From positions 233,307 through 297,306 of the forward strand of contig NZ_MJIL01000099.1 of assembly GCF_001939735.1 (NCBI RefSeq): a stretch of DNA of 64,000 nucleotides, read 5' to 3'. Position numbers and translations under genes: made by a program. How positions within the stretch are numbered: position 1 is the first letter of the stretch; every line of letters begins with the position of its first letter. Under the pieces are notes generated by a model, which was not told the DNA's origin, made no database searches, and worked only from the letters and a program-made list of their open reading frames with translations. This document shows, piece by piece, positions 43,013 through 51,871 of the stretch. This DNA is from Photobacterium proteolyticum (GTDB taxonomy: Bacteria > Pseudomonadota > Gammaproteobacteria > Enterobacterales > Vibrionaceae).

Positions 43013-43981
43013 ATGAAAGAAGATAATAAGAACAAAAGGTGGCTTGCTAGTTTTTGGCGAAGAATTGCAGCATTTTTAGTCGACATTACCATACTTGGTA
43101 CCAGTGGCTCCTGCTTAGGCTTCATGTTTCAAGACTTCTTCGTTCAAATAGGAAACTGGGGGAACTTGATTGGGTTTTCAATTGCGCTGCTTTACTACAG
43201 CATATTAAATAGCAGCCTTGGCCACGGGCAAACACTAGGTAAAAAGCTATTTAAAATAAAGGTTGTTGATTCTAATAACAATACAATAACTGTTATTAGG
43301 TCATGTAGCAGATATTTAGTGTTATATATCCCTGTATATCTTAATGGTGTCCAGCCTAGTGGTAATATTACACCGATGCTTTTAGAGTACTTATACCCTC
43401 TTATCATTTTTGGTGGGCTATTCTCTACATACTACCTATACCTTTTCAACCGTACAACGAGACAGTCACTACATGACCTGGCCGTTGGTACCTACGTTGT
43501 AAACATCAATAATGAACAACAAGATGTTGGAAAAGTATGGCGACCACACTTGGCTGTCATCTCTCTCTTTTGCGCAGCTATGCTTAGCTTACCCTTTTTA
43601 TTGCCAGATAACGATCAAGCAGAGCTCCTTACAAAACTTAGTACAACTCAAGATGCTGTAATGGAAATTCCTCCGGTGCTCTCGGTAAAAGTAGCTGATG
43701 GTGAAACTGTTTTCAAATCAACAGAGGGAGAAACGAGCAACACTACCTATGTTGCCGCAGACGTATTCCTGTTAAAGGATAAAGTTGATGATGCAGAACT
43801 CGCTCGGCATATTGCAGAGATAATCGTTCATAGCTACGAGCCTTCATTAGAAAAAGACATTATCAAGGTTCAATTAATTTACGGCTATGATACGGGTATT
43901 TTTTCGAGTTGGAATAAACAAGAGTACTATTTTGAACCTTTAGAGCTAACATCAAGTCTGCTTTCTAAACACGAGAAATAG
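43013..43981 (+). CDS. RDD-family membrane protein
   Basis: A 322-residue protein. The N-terminal half is an RDD domain with the defining residues: R17/D24 in FWRRIAAFLVDITILG, then helices and GHGQTLGKKLFKIKVVD, and a later helix ending in RQSLHDLAVGTYVV. A further membrane helix (about residues 180-200) leads to a C-terminal soluble domain of about 120 residues without recognised family. RDD proteins are membrane proteins of mostly unknown role; some have been linked to ion transport. It stands 154 bases after the DUF2145 gene on the same strand. Confidence 0.88.
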   Translation: MKEDNKNKRWLASFWRRIAAFLVDITILGTSGSCLGFMFQDFFVQIGNWGNLIGFSIALLYYSILNSSLGHGQTLGKKLFKIKVVDSNNNTITVIRSCSRYLVLYIPVYLNGVQPSGNITPMLLEYLYPLIIFGGLFSTYYLYLFNRTTRQSLHDLAVGTYVVNINNEQQDVGKVWRPHLAVISLFCAAMLSLPFLLPDNDQAELLTKLSTTQDAVMEIPPVLSVKVADGETVFKSTEGETSNTTYVAADVFLLKDKVDDAELARHIAEIIVHSYEPSLEKDIIKVQLIYGYDTGIFSSWNKQEYYFEPLELTSSLLSKHEK

Positions 43982-44206
43982 TACTGGCTCAGCACTTAAT
44001 ACTTAACAGCCAGCAGCAGAGTTGGCTGTTAAATATCACTTTCCAACCATACGCACCTTTGATTCAAAGAGTCTGACCTTGCTCTCACATGACATTGACT
44101 ATAATTGACAATTAACTAACAATTCAAAGGGTTGTGACATATAGTACCTTGATGAGGTATTAGGGTACTATTGCCGATAGCATTTAATGGTTACACTTAG
44201 GTTTAT

Positions 44207-44929
44207 ATGAAACTGCTCTCCTTCATTCGCATTTCTGCAGTTCTCTGTATCGTTCTTACTGGAACGACTTTGCTTATCGATCGTTGGATATCGGAATCAA
44301 CTACGGATCGCATCTTTTTTGATCCCTCCCTCATCCCTTCGCGCTCGATTGGTCTGGTGCTAGGAACGAGTAAGTACATCGCCAAAAACCTCAATCCCTA
44401 TTACGACTACCGTATGTCTGCCGCTCTCGAGCTATATGAGCTTGGGAAAGTCAATATATTACTGTTAAGCGGTGATAACGCCCATCGCTCGTACAACGAG
44501 CCTTGGACAATGAAACGAGACTTATTGAAAGCCGGTATTCCTGATCAAGACATTGTTCTGGATTACGCCGGTTTTCGCACGCTGGATTCCATCGTAAGGG
44601 CCAAGAACGTCTTCGAGGCCGACCATTTTGTTATCATTACCCAAAAGTTCCACTGTGAACGGGCATTGTTTATTGCCCAAAGCAACGACATTGATGCAAT
44701 TTGCCTTGCAGTTCCGGAGCCCAGAGGTATGGCTGGATTAAAAATACGTGTTCGAGAAATTCTTGCAAGAGTGAAAGCTGTGGTTGACCTCTACCTGTTA
44801 GACATTCAACCCCGCTTCCTCGGCCCCAAAGAGCCTATAGCCACCGAACAGGCGATCCTTGAAGGTCCCGTGCTTGAAAAGCAAGAAATTGAAGAACCAA
44901 CGACAGAAGAGCTGCAAACCAGCGGATGA
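44207..44929 (+). CDS. SanA-like inner-membrane protein (ElyC/SanA/YdcF family, DUF218)
   Basis: A 240-residue protein anchored by one N-terminal helix (about 8-26). The DUF218 domain follows with its signature segments: IGLVLGTSKYIA (nucleotide-like loop), YYDYRMSAALELYELGKVNILLLSGDN, and LDYAGFRTLDSIVRAKNVFEADHFVIITQKFHCERALFIAQ. E. coli SanA affects envelope permeability to vancomycin and peptidoglycan homeostasis. The C-terminal 35 residues are an acidic tail not expected in SanA. Own terminator downstream. Confidence 0.88.
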   Translation: MKLLSFIRISAVLCIVLTGTTLLIDRWISESTTDRIFFDPSLIPSRSIGLVLGTSKYIAKNLNPYYDYRMSAALELYELGKVNILLLSGDNAHRSYNEPWTMKRDLLKAGIPDQDIVLDYAGFRTLDSIVRAKNVFEADHFVIITQKFHCERALFIAQSNDIDAICLAVPEPRGMAGLKIRVREILARVKAVVDLYLLDIQPRFLGPKEPIATEQAILEGPVLEKQEIEEPTTEELQTSG

Positions 44930-44953
44930 GTTTTTCCGTATCAGAAAGACAAC

Positions 44954-44985
44954 AAAGCCACTGTGATTCTTCAGTGGCTTTCTTA
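44954..44985 (+). terminator. Terminator of the SanA-like gene
   Basis: AAAGCCACTG (44954-44963) pairs with CAGTGGCTTT (44972-44981), T-containing tail. Confidence 0.85.
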
Positions 44986-45025
44986 TATCATCAGAGATTG
45001 CGGTTTAACGATTGGAAGTAAACTG

Positions 45026-45151
45026 TTAGTTCGCCTTTTGTTTTCCTTCCTTCTCGATATAAGCTTTTAAAAACTTCATTCGCACATCTTTCATGTGCGC
45101 TTGTGCCTCGCTATGAACGCGCTTACGCAACCCCTGCGTTTTGGAACCCAT
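45026..45151 (-). CDS. Small basic protein of 41 residues
   Basis: An ORF on the minus strand from ATG 45151 to TAA 45026. The product (MGSKTQGLRKRVHSEAQAHM..., ending EKEGKQKAN) is highly basic and predicted to be helical, with heptad-like spacing. It has a plausible ribosome-binding site (AAGG and TAGG within 15 bases). Its codon use is ordinary for the region and base composition rises within the ORF relative to the AT-rich flanks. No family recognised; it resembles small nucleic-acid- or ribosome-associated proteins only in charge. Confidence 0.5.
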   Translation of the reverse strand: MGSKTQGLRKRVHSEAQAHMKDVRMKFLKAYIEKEGKQKAN

Positions 45152-45686
45152 AATGACCTAGCCTTATAATTTTATTCAATTTTATTAATTTACAATTCCC
45201 TTTGAATTTATGATACCGAAGGCATAAATTTGCACCTAAAGTTTTTTTGTCGCTCTAGCTGACATCTGTGATCTAACACACATATTTCGAATAAATAATT
45301 ACCCTATTGACTGAATCACAACCAACTGCAATAAGCTTCAAAACGAGCACTTAGTAAGCAGACAAAAATCCATTTTACATTTCTTATTATCTGTCATTTT
45401 CACTTACCAGCGTAAACATGATAAATTCTGGTGGCCACAGAAAATTCAACTAACAAGCCCACCAAGTTCATCATTTCGCAGCATGATCATCTAACCGAGT
45501 TTCTGATGGGTACATTTCCACACATTCGCAGACAATAACCTCACAAAAAAGATAATCAACAAGCCAAAAGCACAACAAACAACCACCCGATGGTTAACAA
45601 TTACCAAAGTTTCTGTAACATTTAACTTAAGTGACATGTTGTGCATCGCATTGCGCATTATTAATAAACTAGCGAAAGGAAAGCAT
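45152..45686. other. Intergenic region upstream of the DASS transporter
   Basis: A 535-base stretch without a credible gene. It includes TGTGA-N6-ACACA at 45267-45282, an imperfect CRP-like site, about 400 bases from the transporter start, so its relevance is doubtful. Confidence 0.35.
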
Positions 45687-47057
45687 ATGACAGCCTTAAC
45701 CCTGACACTGAAAAAGTGGCTGTTTGACCGGAATAGTATCATTCTACTGGCAGACATCGCCCTGTTTAGCATTTTGTTAAATACCCTTCCCTTTGAGGAA
45801 GACGTTGTGATCGGCTTGAGCATTCTGGCCTTTGTGGCTGTTTTATGGCTCACAGAAGCGGTTCATGTAAGTATTACGGCTATACTCGTTCCAATCATGG
45901 CTGTCGCATTTGGGATATTCAAAACACCACAGGCACTAAGCAACTTTGCCAATCCAATCATTTTCTTGTTCCTTGGTGGTTTTGCCCTTGCTGCTGCATT
46001 ACACAAGCAAGAACTGGACAAGGCCATTGCCGATAAAGTTCTTCTTATTGCAAAAGGACGTATGTCAGTCGCCGTCTTTATGTTATTTGGTGTAACTGCA
46101 GCCCTGTCAATGTGGATCAGCAACACGGCAACGACAGCGATGATGCTCCCTCTCGTACTTGGCGTGTTGAACAAAGTGAATGCTAAAAGTGAACGTGGTA
46201 CCTATGTGTTTGTATTACTAGGTATCGCTTACTGCGCAAGTATTGGTGGTATCGCAACTGTTGTCGGCAGCCCTCCAAACGCCATTGCCGCTGCAGAAGT
46301 TGGCCTGAGCTTTACCGAGTGGATGGCGTTTGGTCTTCCTGTATCATTGATTTTGCTACCAATCACTGTAGGTATGCTCTACTTCATGCTAAAACCGAAC
46401 CTAAAGCATACCTTTGAACTGGACCACAAGCCAGTCGAGTGGGACAACGGTAAATTAGTTACACTTGCCATCTTTGCCCTTACCGTTTTACTGTGGATAT
46501 TCAGTAAACCGATCAATGCATTCTTAGGTGGGTTTAGCAAATTTGATACCCTAGTCGCACTAACTGCAATCGTTCTGCTTGGTGTATCTCGTGTTGTTCA
46601 GTGGAAAGATATTGAGAAATCAACAGACTGGGGTGTACTACTACTGTTCGGTGGCGGTATCTGCCTAAGTAATGTTCTGAAAGCAACAGGCACCAGTGTT
46701 TTCCTTGCCCACAGCCTAAGTGGCTTCCTAGAGCAAGCCGGCCTGTTCTTCACTATATTGGTTGTTGCCGGATTTGTTGTGTTCCTTACCGAGTTTGCCA
46801 GTAACACAGCCAGTGCTGCCCTTCTGGTACCTGTATTTGCAACAGTCGCTGAAGCTCTGGGCGTATCACCAGTTATTCTGTCAGCCCTGATTGCAATTGC
46901 AGCATCGTGTGCCTTCATGCTACCGGTGGCTACACCACCTAACGCAATTGTCTTCGGCTCTGGTCATATCAAACAAAGCGAGATGATGAAAGCCGGTATC
47001 TATCTTAACATAGCATGCATCGGTGCCCTCTCTGCCTTTGCATGGATGTTCTGGTAA
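45687..47057 (+). CDS. DASS-family (SLC13, VcINDY-like) dicarboxylate/sodium symporter
   Basis: A 456-residue transporter from Met 45687 (AAAGGAAAG Shine-Dalgarno; the longer frame to 45636 is unlikely). About eleven to twelve helices with two internal repeats. The two SNT sodium/substrate motifs are present: ISNTATTAMMLP and ASNTASAALLVP, and the helix-hairpin motifs VGSPPNAI and VATPPNAI. The V. cholerae relative VcINDY imports succinate and other C4-dicarboxylates with sodium. Context near maeA, 4.4 kb away, fits C4 metabolism but is not an operon. Strong terminator downstream. Confidence 0.93.
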   Translation: MTALTLTLKKWLFDRNSIILLADIALFSILLNTLPFEEDVVIGLSILAFVAVLWLTEAVHVSITAILVPIMAVAFGIFKTPQALSNFANPIIFLFLGGFALAAALHKQELDKAIADKVLLIAKGRMSVAVFMLFGVTAALSMWISNTATTAMMLPLVLGVLNKVNAKSERGTYVFVLLGIAYCASIGGIATVVGSPPNAIAAAEVGLSFTEWMAFGLPVSLILLPITVGMLYFMLKPNLKHTFELDHKPVEWDNGKLVTLAIFALTVLLWIFSKPINAFLGGFSKFDTLVALTAIVLLGVSRVVQWKDIEKSTDWGVLLLFGGGICLSNVLKATGTSVFLAHSLSGFLEQAGLFFTILVVAGFVVFLTEFASNTASAALLVPVFATVAEALGVSPVILSALIAIAASCAFMLPVATPPNAIVFGSGHIKQSEMMKAGIYLNIACIGALSAFAWMFW

Positions 47058-47104
47058 GTTTTCGCCCTGCACTATTCTAACAATAAATAATCATTTCCTT
47101 TTAG

Positions 47105-47133
47105 GTGGCCCAAATTGGCCACCTTTTTTTTGC
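47105..47133. terminator. Terminator of the DASS transporter gene
   Basis: AGGTGGCC (47105-47112) pairs with GGCCACCT (47119-47126) followed by eight T. It also separates the convergent oxidoreductase gene. Confidence 0.93.
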
Positions 47134-47141
47134 CTTTGTTA

Positions 47142-48131
47142 TCAGACTAGTGGTTGTTCATCGGCCGGGAAACGAACACCAATAATATCGCGGGCCTGAG
47201 TAATGATAGCGCTAACAATACGAGCCCTTTCTAACCTGGAATGACCCACTTGCTGCAACTCGACCAAACGAGCAAATTCAAGCGCTTCGTAATACATCAC
47301 GTTTTCTTCTTGAGCAACACTAAGATCAACTGCGCCTTCCCCCGGACGATGCAACGAAACAGACTTACACTCCGAAATTCCGTCAACCAGCATACTCGCC
47401 TGCTCACCCTGGAGTTCACTCGGGATCAGGCCATCACTGACTTTTGAATGGCTGATAACAACATCGAACCCGTTATAGTGGAGTACTAATGTGCCATGTG
47501 CATCAACACCGGAGTCCAGTAAGGTCCCCTGGGCAGTAAAGCTATTTGGTTCGCCAAACAACCCAATTGCGGCACTTAACGGATAAATACCGATATCCAT
47601 CAGCGAGCCATTGGAAAAGGCCGGATTAAAGGTATTGGGATTTTCGCCGTTCAGGTACTTCCCGTAGCGAGAGGACAGTTGGCAATAAGAAAAGTACACT
47701 TTGCGCAACTTACCGAGCTTTGGTAGTGACTCACGTATACGCAAAAAATTCGGGGTATACGTCGTTTTCATGGCTTCGAACAGAACAACACCCTTGTCAG
47801 CTGCGGCGCTAATTAATGCGTCTACTTCTGCATAATTTGACGCCAGTGGTTTTTCTCCAGCAACATGCTTGCCCTGCTCAATAAACTGCTTAGCCTGTGG
47901 GCCATGAAGTGAATTAGGGCTAGCAATATAGACTGCATCAATTTCATCGCTTGCAGCCATTTCATCAAGGTTGTCAAAGTACCTGTCGACTCCGTATTTT
48001 GCACCAAACTGTTGAGCTTTATCCAGCTGACGTGAATACACTGCCGTCAGCTGATACTTTCCTGTTTTCACAGCGGCTTCGATGAAACTATCCGTAATCC
48101 AATTCGTACCAATCACACCAAAACGGATCAT
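47142..48131 (-). CDS. Gfo/Idh/MocA-family oxidoreductase
   Basis: A 329-residue NAD(P)-dependent oxidoreductase from Met 48131 (MIRFGVIGTNWIT). The Rossmann domain has GVIGTNW, VYSRQLDKAQQFG and the family's catalytic-region motif EKPLASNYAEVDAL (EKP near residue 93); the C-terminal half is the alpha/beta dimerisation domain with GNPNTFNPAFSNGSLMDIGIYPL. Substrates of this family are mostly sugars or cyclitols; a specific one cannot be named. The frame stays open 15 codons further, without a better start. Confidence 0.9.
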   Translation of the reverse strand: MIRFGVIGTNWITDSFIEAAVKTGKYQLTAVYSRQLDKAQQFGAKYGVDRYFDNLDEMAASDEIDAVYIASPNSLHGPQAKQFIEQGKHVAGEKPLASNYAEVDALISAAADKGVVLFEAMKTTYTPNFLRIRESLPKLGKLRKVYFSYCQLSSRYGKYLNGENPNTFNPAFSNGSLMDIGIYPLSAAIGLFGEPNSFTAQGTLLDSGVDAHGTLVLHYNGFDVVISHSKVSDGLIPSELQGEQASMLVDGISECKSVSLHRPGEGAVDLSVAQEENVMYYEALEFARLVELQQVGHSRLERARIVSAIITQARDIIGVRFPADEQPLV

Positions 48132-48429
48132 AATCGTCACTACTACCTTATTGTTATTCCATGCTAGTGAGTTCAATCATAACAGATTGTACTCACGGTA
48201 TTTAATCGCCAAATTTCGCTATCAAGGCAATAACTGAGCGATAAAGTCCGCACTGCAAATATGATTATTCACACAATGAATAAATTCAATCTCCTAAGCC
48301 CATGATTGAGCTCGTAAATTTCGACTTGTTAACTATCGTTGCCGAGATGAGTTTGTTACAGTCTAGACATAACAGCAATCACAACCATTGGTTGCTTTAT
48401 CATTTTGCCCTCAATAACACAGTTCCATA

Positions 48430-49530
48430 ATGACTACGAGACAGCCTATGTACTATGCCGAAATAACCGGCTGGGGGAAGTGTTTACCTCCAACGGTATT
48501 AACTAATGATGAACTAAGCCAATTTGTCGATACCTCTGATGAGTGGATCCGCACACGGACGGGTATAGAGACGCGCCATATCAGCCATGTGAATACATCA
48601 GAGCTGGCGAGAATCGCAGGTTCGCGTGCGCTGGCGGCAGCTGGTATTGATGCCAGTGAACTGGACTTAATAATCATTGCCACCTGCTCGCCGGATACAT
48701 TAATCCCAAACATCGCATCAAAGGTTCAGCTAGAACTCGGGGCCACCAAGGCCGCAGCATTTGACATGAATGCAGCATGCACAGGCTTCCTATACGGACT
48801 CGAAACAGCCACACGCATGATTCAGGCTGGCAATTACAAACATGTATTGGTAATCGGTGCCGAGCGCTTGTCCTGGCTTCTTGATTGGAGCCAGAGAGAT
48901 ACAGCCGTTTTATTCGGTGACGGAGCCGGTGCCGTTGTGCTCAGCCAATCAGAACAAGAATGCGGTCTGCTGGATGCGCAACTTGGATGTGACTCCGAAG
49001 GTCGTGACGTCCTGGCTATCCCACAATTTGGCACCGGTATGGACAGATTTAGCCCCGACTCAGGCCATTTTGCCTTTGATTTTGTCGGACGCGAGATTTT
49101 CCGCCGTGCTGTAAGAGGGATGGATGCTGCTGCGCGAAAGGTAATGGAGCGCGCTCAACTAAGTAGAGAAGATGTTGATATTGTTATTCCTCATCAGGCC
49201 AACAAACGTATTATCGAAGCACTATGTGATCATGCAGGGATCCCTATTGAAAAAGCATTCGTCAATATCAACAAGTACGGCAATACTTCTGCAGCTACCG
49301 TGCCGATTGCACTATGCGAAGCCGTTGAGCAAGGAAGGATCCAGCCGGGTAACACTATCTTGTCAGCCGCTTTCGGCGCCGGGCTAACCTGGGGCGCAAG
49401 TGTTATCAAGTGGGGAGATCGTACGACACCAGTAGCCCTCTCTGATGCCAGTCTTACCGAGTGCAACCAGACGGCGACAGAGCTTCTTGCAAATGCCATT
49501 GAGCATTGCGTAAATAAGAAACCAGCCTAA
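48430..49530 (+). CDS. 3-oxoacyl-ACP synthase III (FabH-type, second copy likely)
   Basis: A 366-residue thiolase-fold enzyme. The catalytic triad is intact: Cys117 in NAACTGFL, His255 in IPHQANKR and Asn285 in NINKYGNTSAA. It condenses an acyl-CoA with malonyl-ACP. It is longer than housekeeping FabH (about 317) by an insert around 175-220 and a C-terminal extension (about 30 residues), and it stands alone outside a fab cluster. Vibrios carry a second FabH on the small chromosome (fabH2), and this resembles that type. Start may be Met 1 or Met 7 (MYYAEITGWG). Confidence 0.88.
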   Translation: MTTRQPMYYAEITGWGKCLPPTVLTNDELSQFVDTSDEWIRTRTGIETRHISHVNTSELARIAGSRALAAAGIDASELDLIIIATCSPDTLIPNIASKVQLELGATKAAAFDMNAACTGFLYGLETATRMIQAGNYKHVLVIGAERLSWLLDWSQRDTAVLFGDGAGAVVLSQSEQECGLLDAQLGCDSEGRDVLAIPQFGTGMDRFSPDSGHFAFDFVGREIFRRAVRGMDAAARKVMERAQLSREDVDIVIPHQANKRIIEALCDHAGIPIEKAFVNINKYGNTSAATVPIALCEAVEQGRIQPGNTILSAAFGAGLTWGASVIKWGDRTTPVALSDASLTECNQTATELLANAIEHCVNKKPA

Positions 49531-49566
49531 ACCTGGTAAGCACGGTTTTGAACTAGATGTTAACCC

Positions 49567-49597
49567 TTGTATCAGCCAACTTAGCTGGCTGATACAA
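49567..49597. terminator. Terminator between FabH and tag genes
   Basis: TTGTATCAGCCA (49567-49578) pairs with TGGCTGATACAA (49586-49597); T tail short. Serves the convergent genes. Confidence 0.75.
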
Positions 49598-49607
49598 TTG
49601 CAACTAA

Positions 49608-50201
49608 TTAGTTATCGGCTTCGGCTTCCAGTATTTCGGCTCTGCGAAAGCAGTCAATGCTATGATCATTAACCATACCAGTTGCCTGCATGTGTGCATA
49701 TATTGTTGTTGAACCGAGAAACTTAAAGCCCCTCTTTTTCAGATCTTTGGCAAGCGCATCAGATTCTTTGGTCGTCACCGGGTAGTCAGATAACGACTCG
49801 ATATGATTTGCCTTCGGCTTTCCGCCAACAAAGCCCCAGATATATTCAGCAAAACTACCAAACTCAGCCTGCACCTCCAAAAAACGCTGAGCATTATTGA
49901 TGGCCGCCTCAATTTTACGGCGATTGCGAACAATACCTGCATTTTCCATCAACTGCTCAACTTGCGCCTCATCAAAAGTCGCAACTACCTTGGGATCAAA
50001 GTTAGCAAATGCCTCACGATAGTTTTCCCGCTTCTTTAAAATGGTGTACCAGCTGAGGCCGGCCTGAGCTGATTCGAGGATCAGGAATTCGAAAATTTTA
50101 ATATCTTCGTACATGGGGACGCCCCACTCTAGATCATGGTAAGCAACATAATCAGGCTTACTCGTATCTACCCATGGGCAACGTGTGAGACTTTCAGACA
50201 T
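49608..50201 (-). CDS. tag: DNA-3-methyladenine glycosylase I (Tag)
   Basis: A 197-residue base-excision enzyme from Met 50201 (MSESLTRCPWVDTSKPDYVAYHDLEWG), removing 3-methyladenine from DNA. The zinc snap is complete: C8 and H21 near the N-terminus with His and Cys of NDHSIDCFRR near the C-terminus. The helix-hairpin region with FEFLILESAQAGLSWYTILKKRENYREAF and the catalytic Glu in it are typical. Length is near E. coli Tag (187). The start uses AAAGG about 8 bases upstream. Confidence 0.95.
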   Translation of the reverse strand: MSESLTRCPWVDTSKPDYVAYHDLEWGVPMYEDIKIFEFLILESAQAGLSWYTILKKRENYREAFANFDPKVVATFDEAQVEQLMENAGIVRNRRKIEAAINNAQRFLEVQAEFGSFAEYIWGFVGGKPKANHIESLSDYPVTTKESDALAKDLKKRGFKFLGSTTIYAHMQATGMVNDHSIDCFRRAEILEAEADN

Positions 50202-50274
50202 AGGGAACCTTTGATGCAACATCATATTTATTTAATATAAACACCAACATAGAGCAGGCGAATAATGGTGTCAA

Positions 50275-51582
50275 CTAAGCTGTCGCAACCCTATTACGGC
50301 CCAATTTCTTCGCCTTATAGAGCGCGTTATCTGCCCGTTGTAACAATGAATCAAAATTCTCGTGACCAGAAAGTTGAGCAACACCGATACTACAGGTGAT
50401 TGCCAAACCATCATTCCAGTCATTATTTTCGATTATTTGACGAAGTTCTTCACTGAAACCTGTAACTCCTGCCCTGTCTGTTCCTGAACAAAAAATAATA
50501 AACTCTTCGCCGCCCCAGCGAACTAACACATCAGTTCGTCGAATTCGGTTATTCAGAAGCTGCGCAAATTCCCGGAGGATCTCATCACCTTTATGGTGAC
50601 CGAAAGTATCATTTATCGACTTAAAATGATCAATGTCGAGATAAATAATAGAAAAAGGTTGATGATTTATTCTCGCGTGCTCAAGGACTTCCTGCAGCCA
50701 TCTATCAACCGCATTACGATTATTCGTTCCGGTCAATGCGTCCTTATAGGCAAGCTCTTCAAAAAACAAGTTTTCCTGATGTAAGTTTTTATTTGCATTC
50801 ACTAACTGAACTGCCTTTTTTTCTATCTCCTTAAGACCACAATGTAGCTTCCACCGCTCCCAGACTAAAAAACCAATAGCGCTGAGTAACCATAAGAAAA
50901 TATTAAAACGCAACAGCATAGATTCCGAAATCCACTCGCCATAAAACACCAGCTTTTTCAATTTAAGACTATAAGTTGTTGGTTTTACATTACTACCGGT
51001 CGCGATTTCTATAATCGTGACATTATTGAACTGCGGCCCGGAATATTCAATCGGCACTTCGTAGTCAGCAATCCACCAGGACAAGACCTGAAAAGCCTTC
51101 ATAGGGATAACTTGCATTCCATTTCCTACTCCGGGAGCAAACTCGATAGCGTTGAACTTCGATGATACGGGATCATCTTTACTGGAGTATGCCGGATCAA
51201 AATTTCGCAAATACACTCGAATGCGCTCGTCACTCAACGGGCTATTGTAGTCAATGTCCAGACCGATAGAATGATATTGACTAAGGTCAATCCCTTTAAC
51301 GCCCGATGATAAGTGAATTGCCACTTCACAAAATGGCCATTTTGCCACATCTGAGATCTGACAACTTAAACTTAGCGACTTACCATCATAATCAATCCAC
51401 GACTGTGTATTTCCGCCTTGGGTGGTATCGTCAATATTCTGGAAGGTCGCATTCCGTGGCGAAATAACAAACTCTCTGTCAAATACACCACATTGGTATA
51501 ATAGGTAAGATGACGTGGTAATAAAAATAAGAAAATAGGCAGTCTTGCGCAGTCGTTGGGTAAGCTCTGTCACATCTCTCAC
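50275..51582 (-). CDS. Membrane-anchored diguanylate cyclase
   Basis: A 435-residue protein. One N-terminal helix (about 12-28), a periplasmic beta-rich sensor (about 35-215) that looks like a carbohydrate-binding-type jelly roll, a second helix (about 222-240), and a GGDEF domain. The active site is GGEEF (RWGGEEFIIF) with DIDHFKSINDTFGHHKGD upstream, so it should make cyclic di-GMP. The inhibitory site RRTD lies exactly five residues before GGEEF, so product feedback is expected. Monocistronic. Confidence 0.93.
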   Translation of the reverse strand: MRDVTELTQRLRKTAYFLIFITTSSYLLYQCGVFDREFVISPRNATFQNIDDTTQGGNTQSWIDYDGKSLSLSCQISDVAKWPFCEVAIHLSSGVKGIDLSQYHSIGLDIDYNSPLSDERIRVYLRNFDPAYSSKDDPVSSKFNAIEFAPGVGNGMQVIPMKAFQVLSWWIADYEVPIEYSGPQFNNVTIIEIATGSNVKPTTYSLKLKKLVFYGEWISESMLLRFNIFLWLLSAIGFLVWERWKLHCGLKEIEKKAVQLVNANKNLHQENLFFEELAYKDALTGTNNRNAVDRWLQEVLEHARINHQPFSIIYLDIDHFKSINDTFGHHKGDEILREFAQLLNNRIRRTDVLVRWGGEEFIIFCSGTDRAGVTGFSEELRQIIENNDWNDGLAITCSIGVAQLSGHENFDSLLQRADNALYKAKKLGRNRVATA

Positions 51583-51871
51583 CTACAGCTAGCCTTATGA
51601 ATAATAAATGATCTAGTTTCACAAACAGTAGCAAATAGCCTGAGCCAATGACAACAACTAATTTTTAATCGTGAATTAATTCGCTTTCTGGCACATGTTT
51701 TTGTACTTTTATTTTTATACAAATGCCCACTTTTGGCACAAAAAACCAAAGCACGGCATCAAAACAAGCGTAACAGCACAACCGCCACAATATAAGAGAA
51801 TAGAATGGCGGTTGAAATGTACACTTATTTTTCGAATTAATGTTTGTGATGCCCGGCAAAAAAGACCGCTG

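Noticed and set aside
45267..45282. CRP-like site TGTGA-N6-ACACA
   Set aside because: The second half-site is imperfect and it lies about 400 bases from the nearest plus-strand start; chance occurrence is likely in a region of this size.
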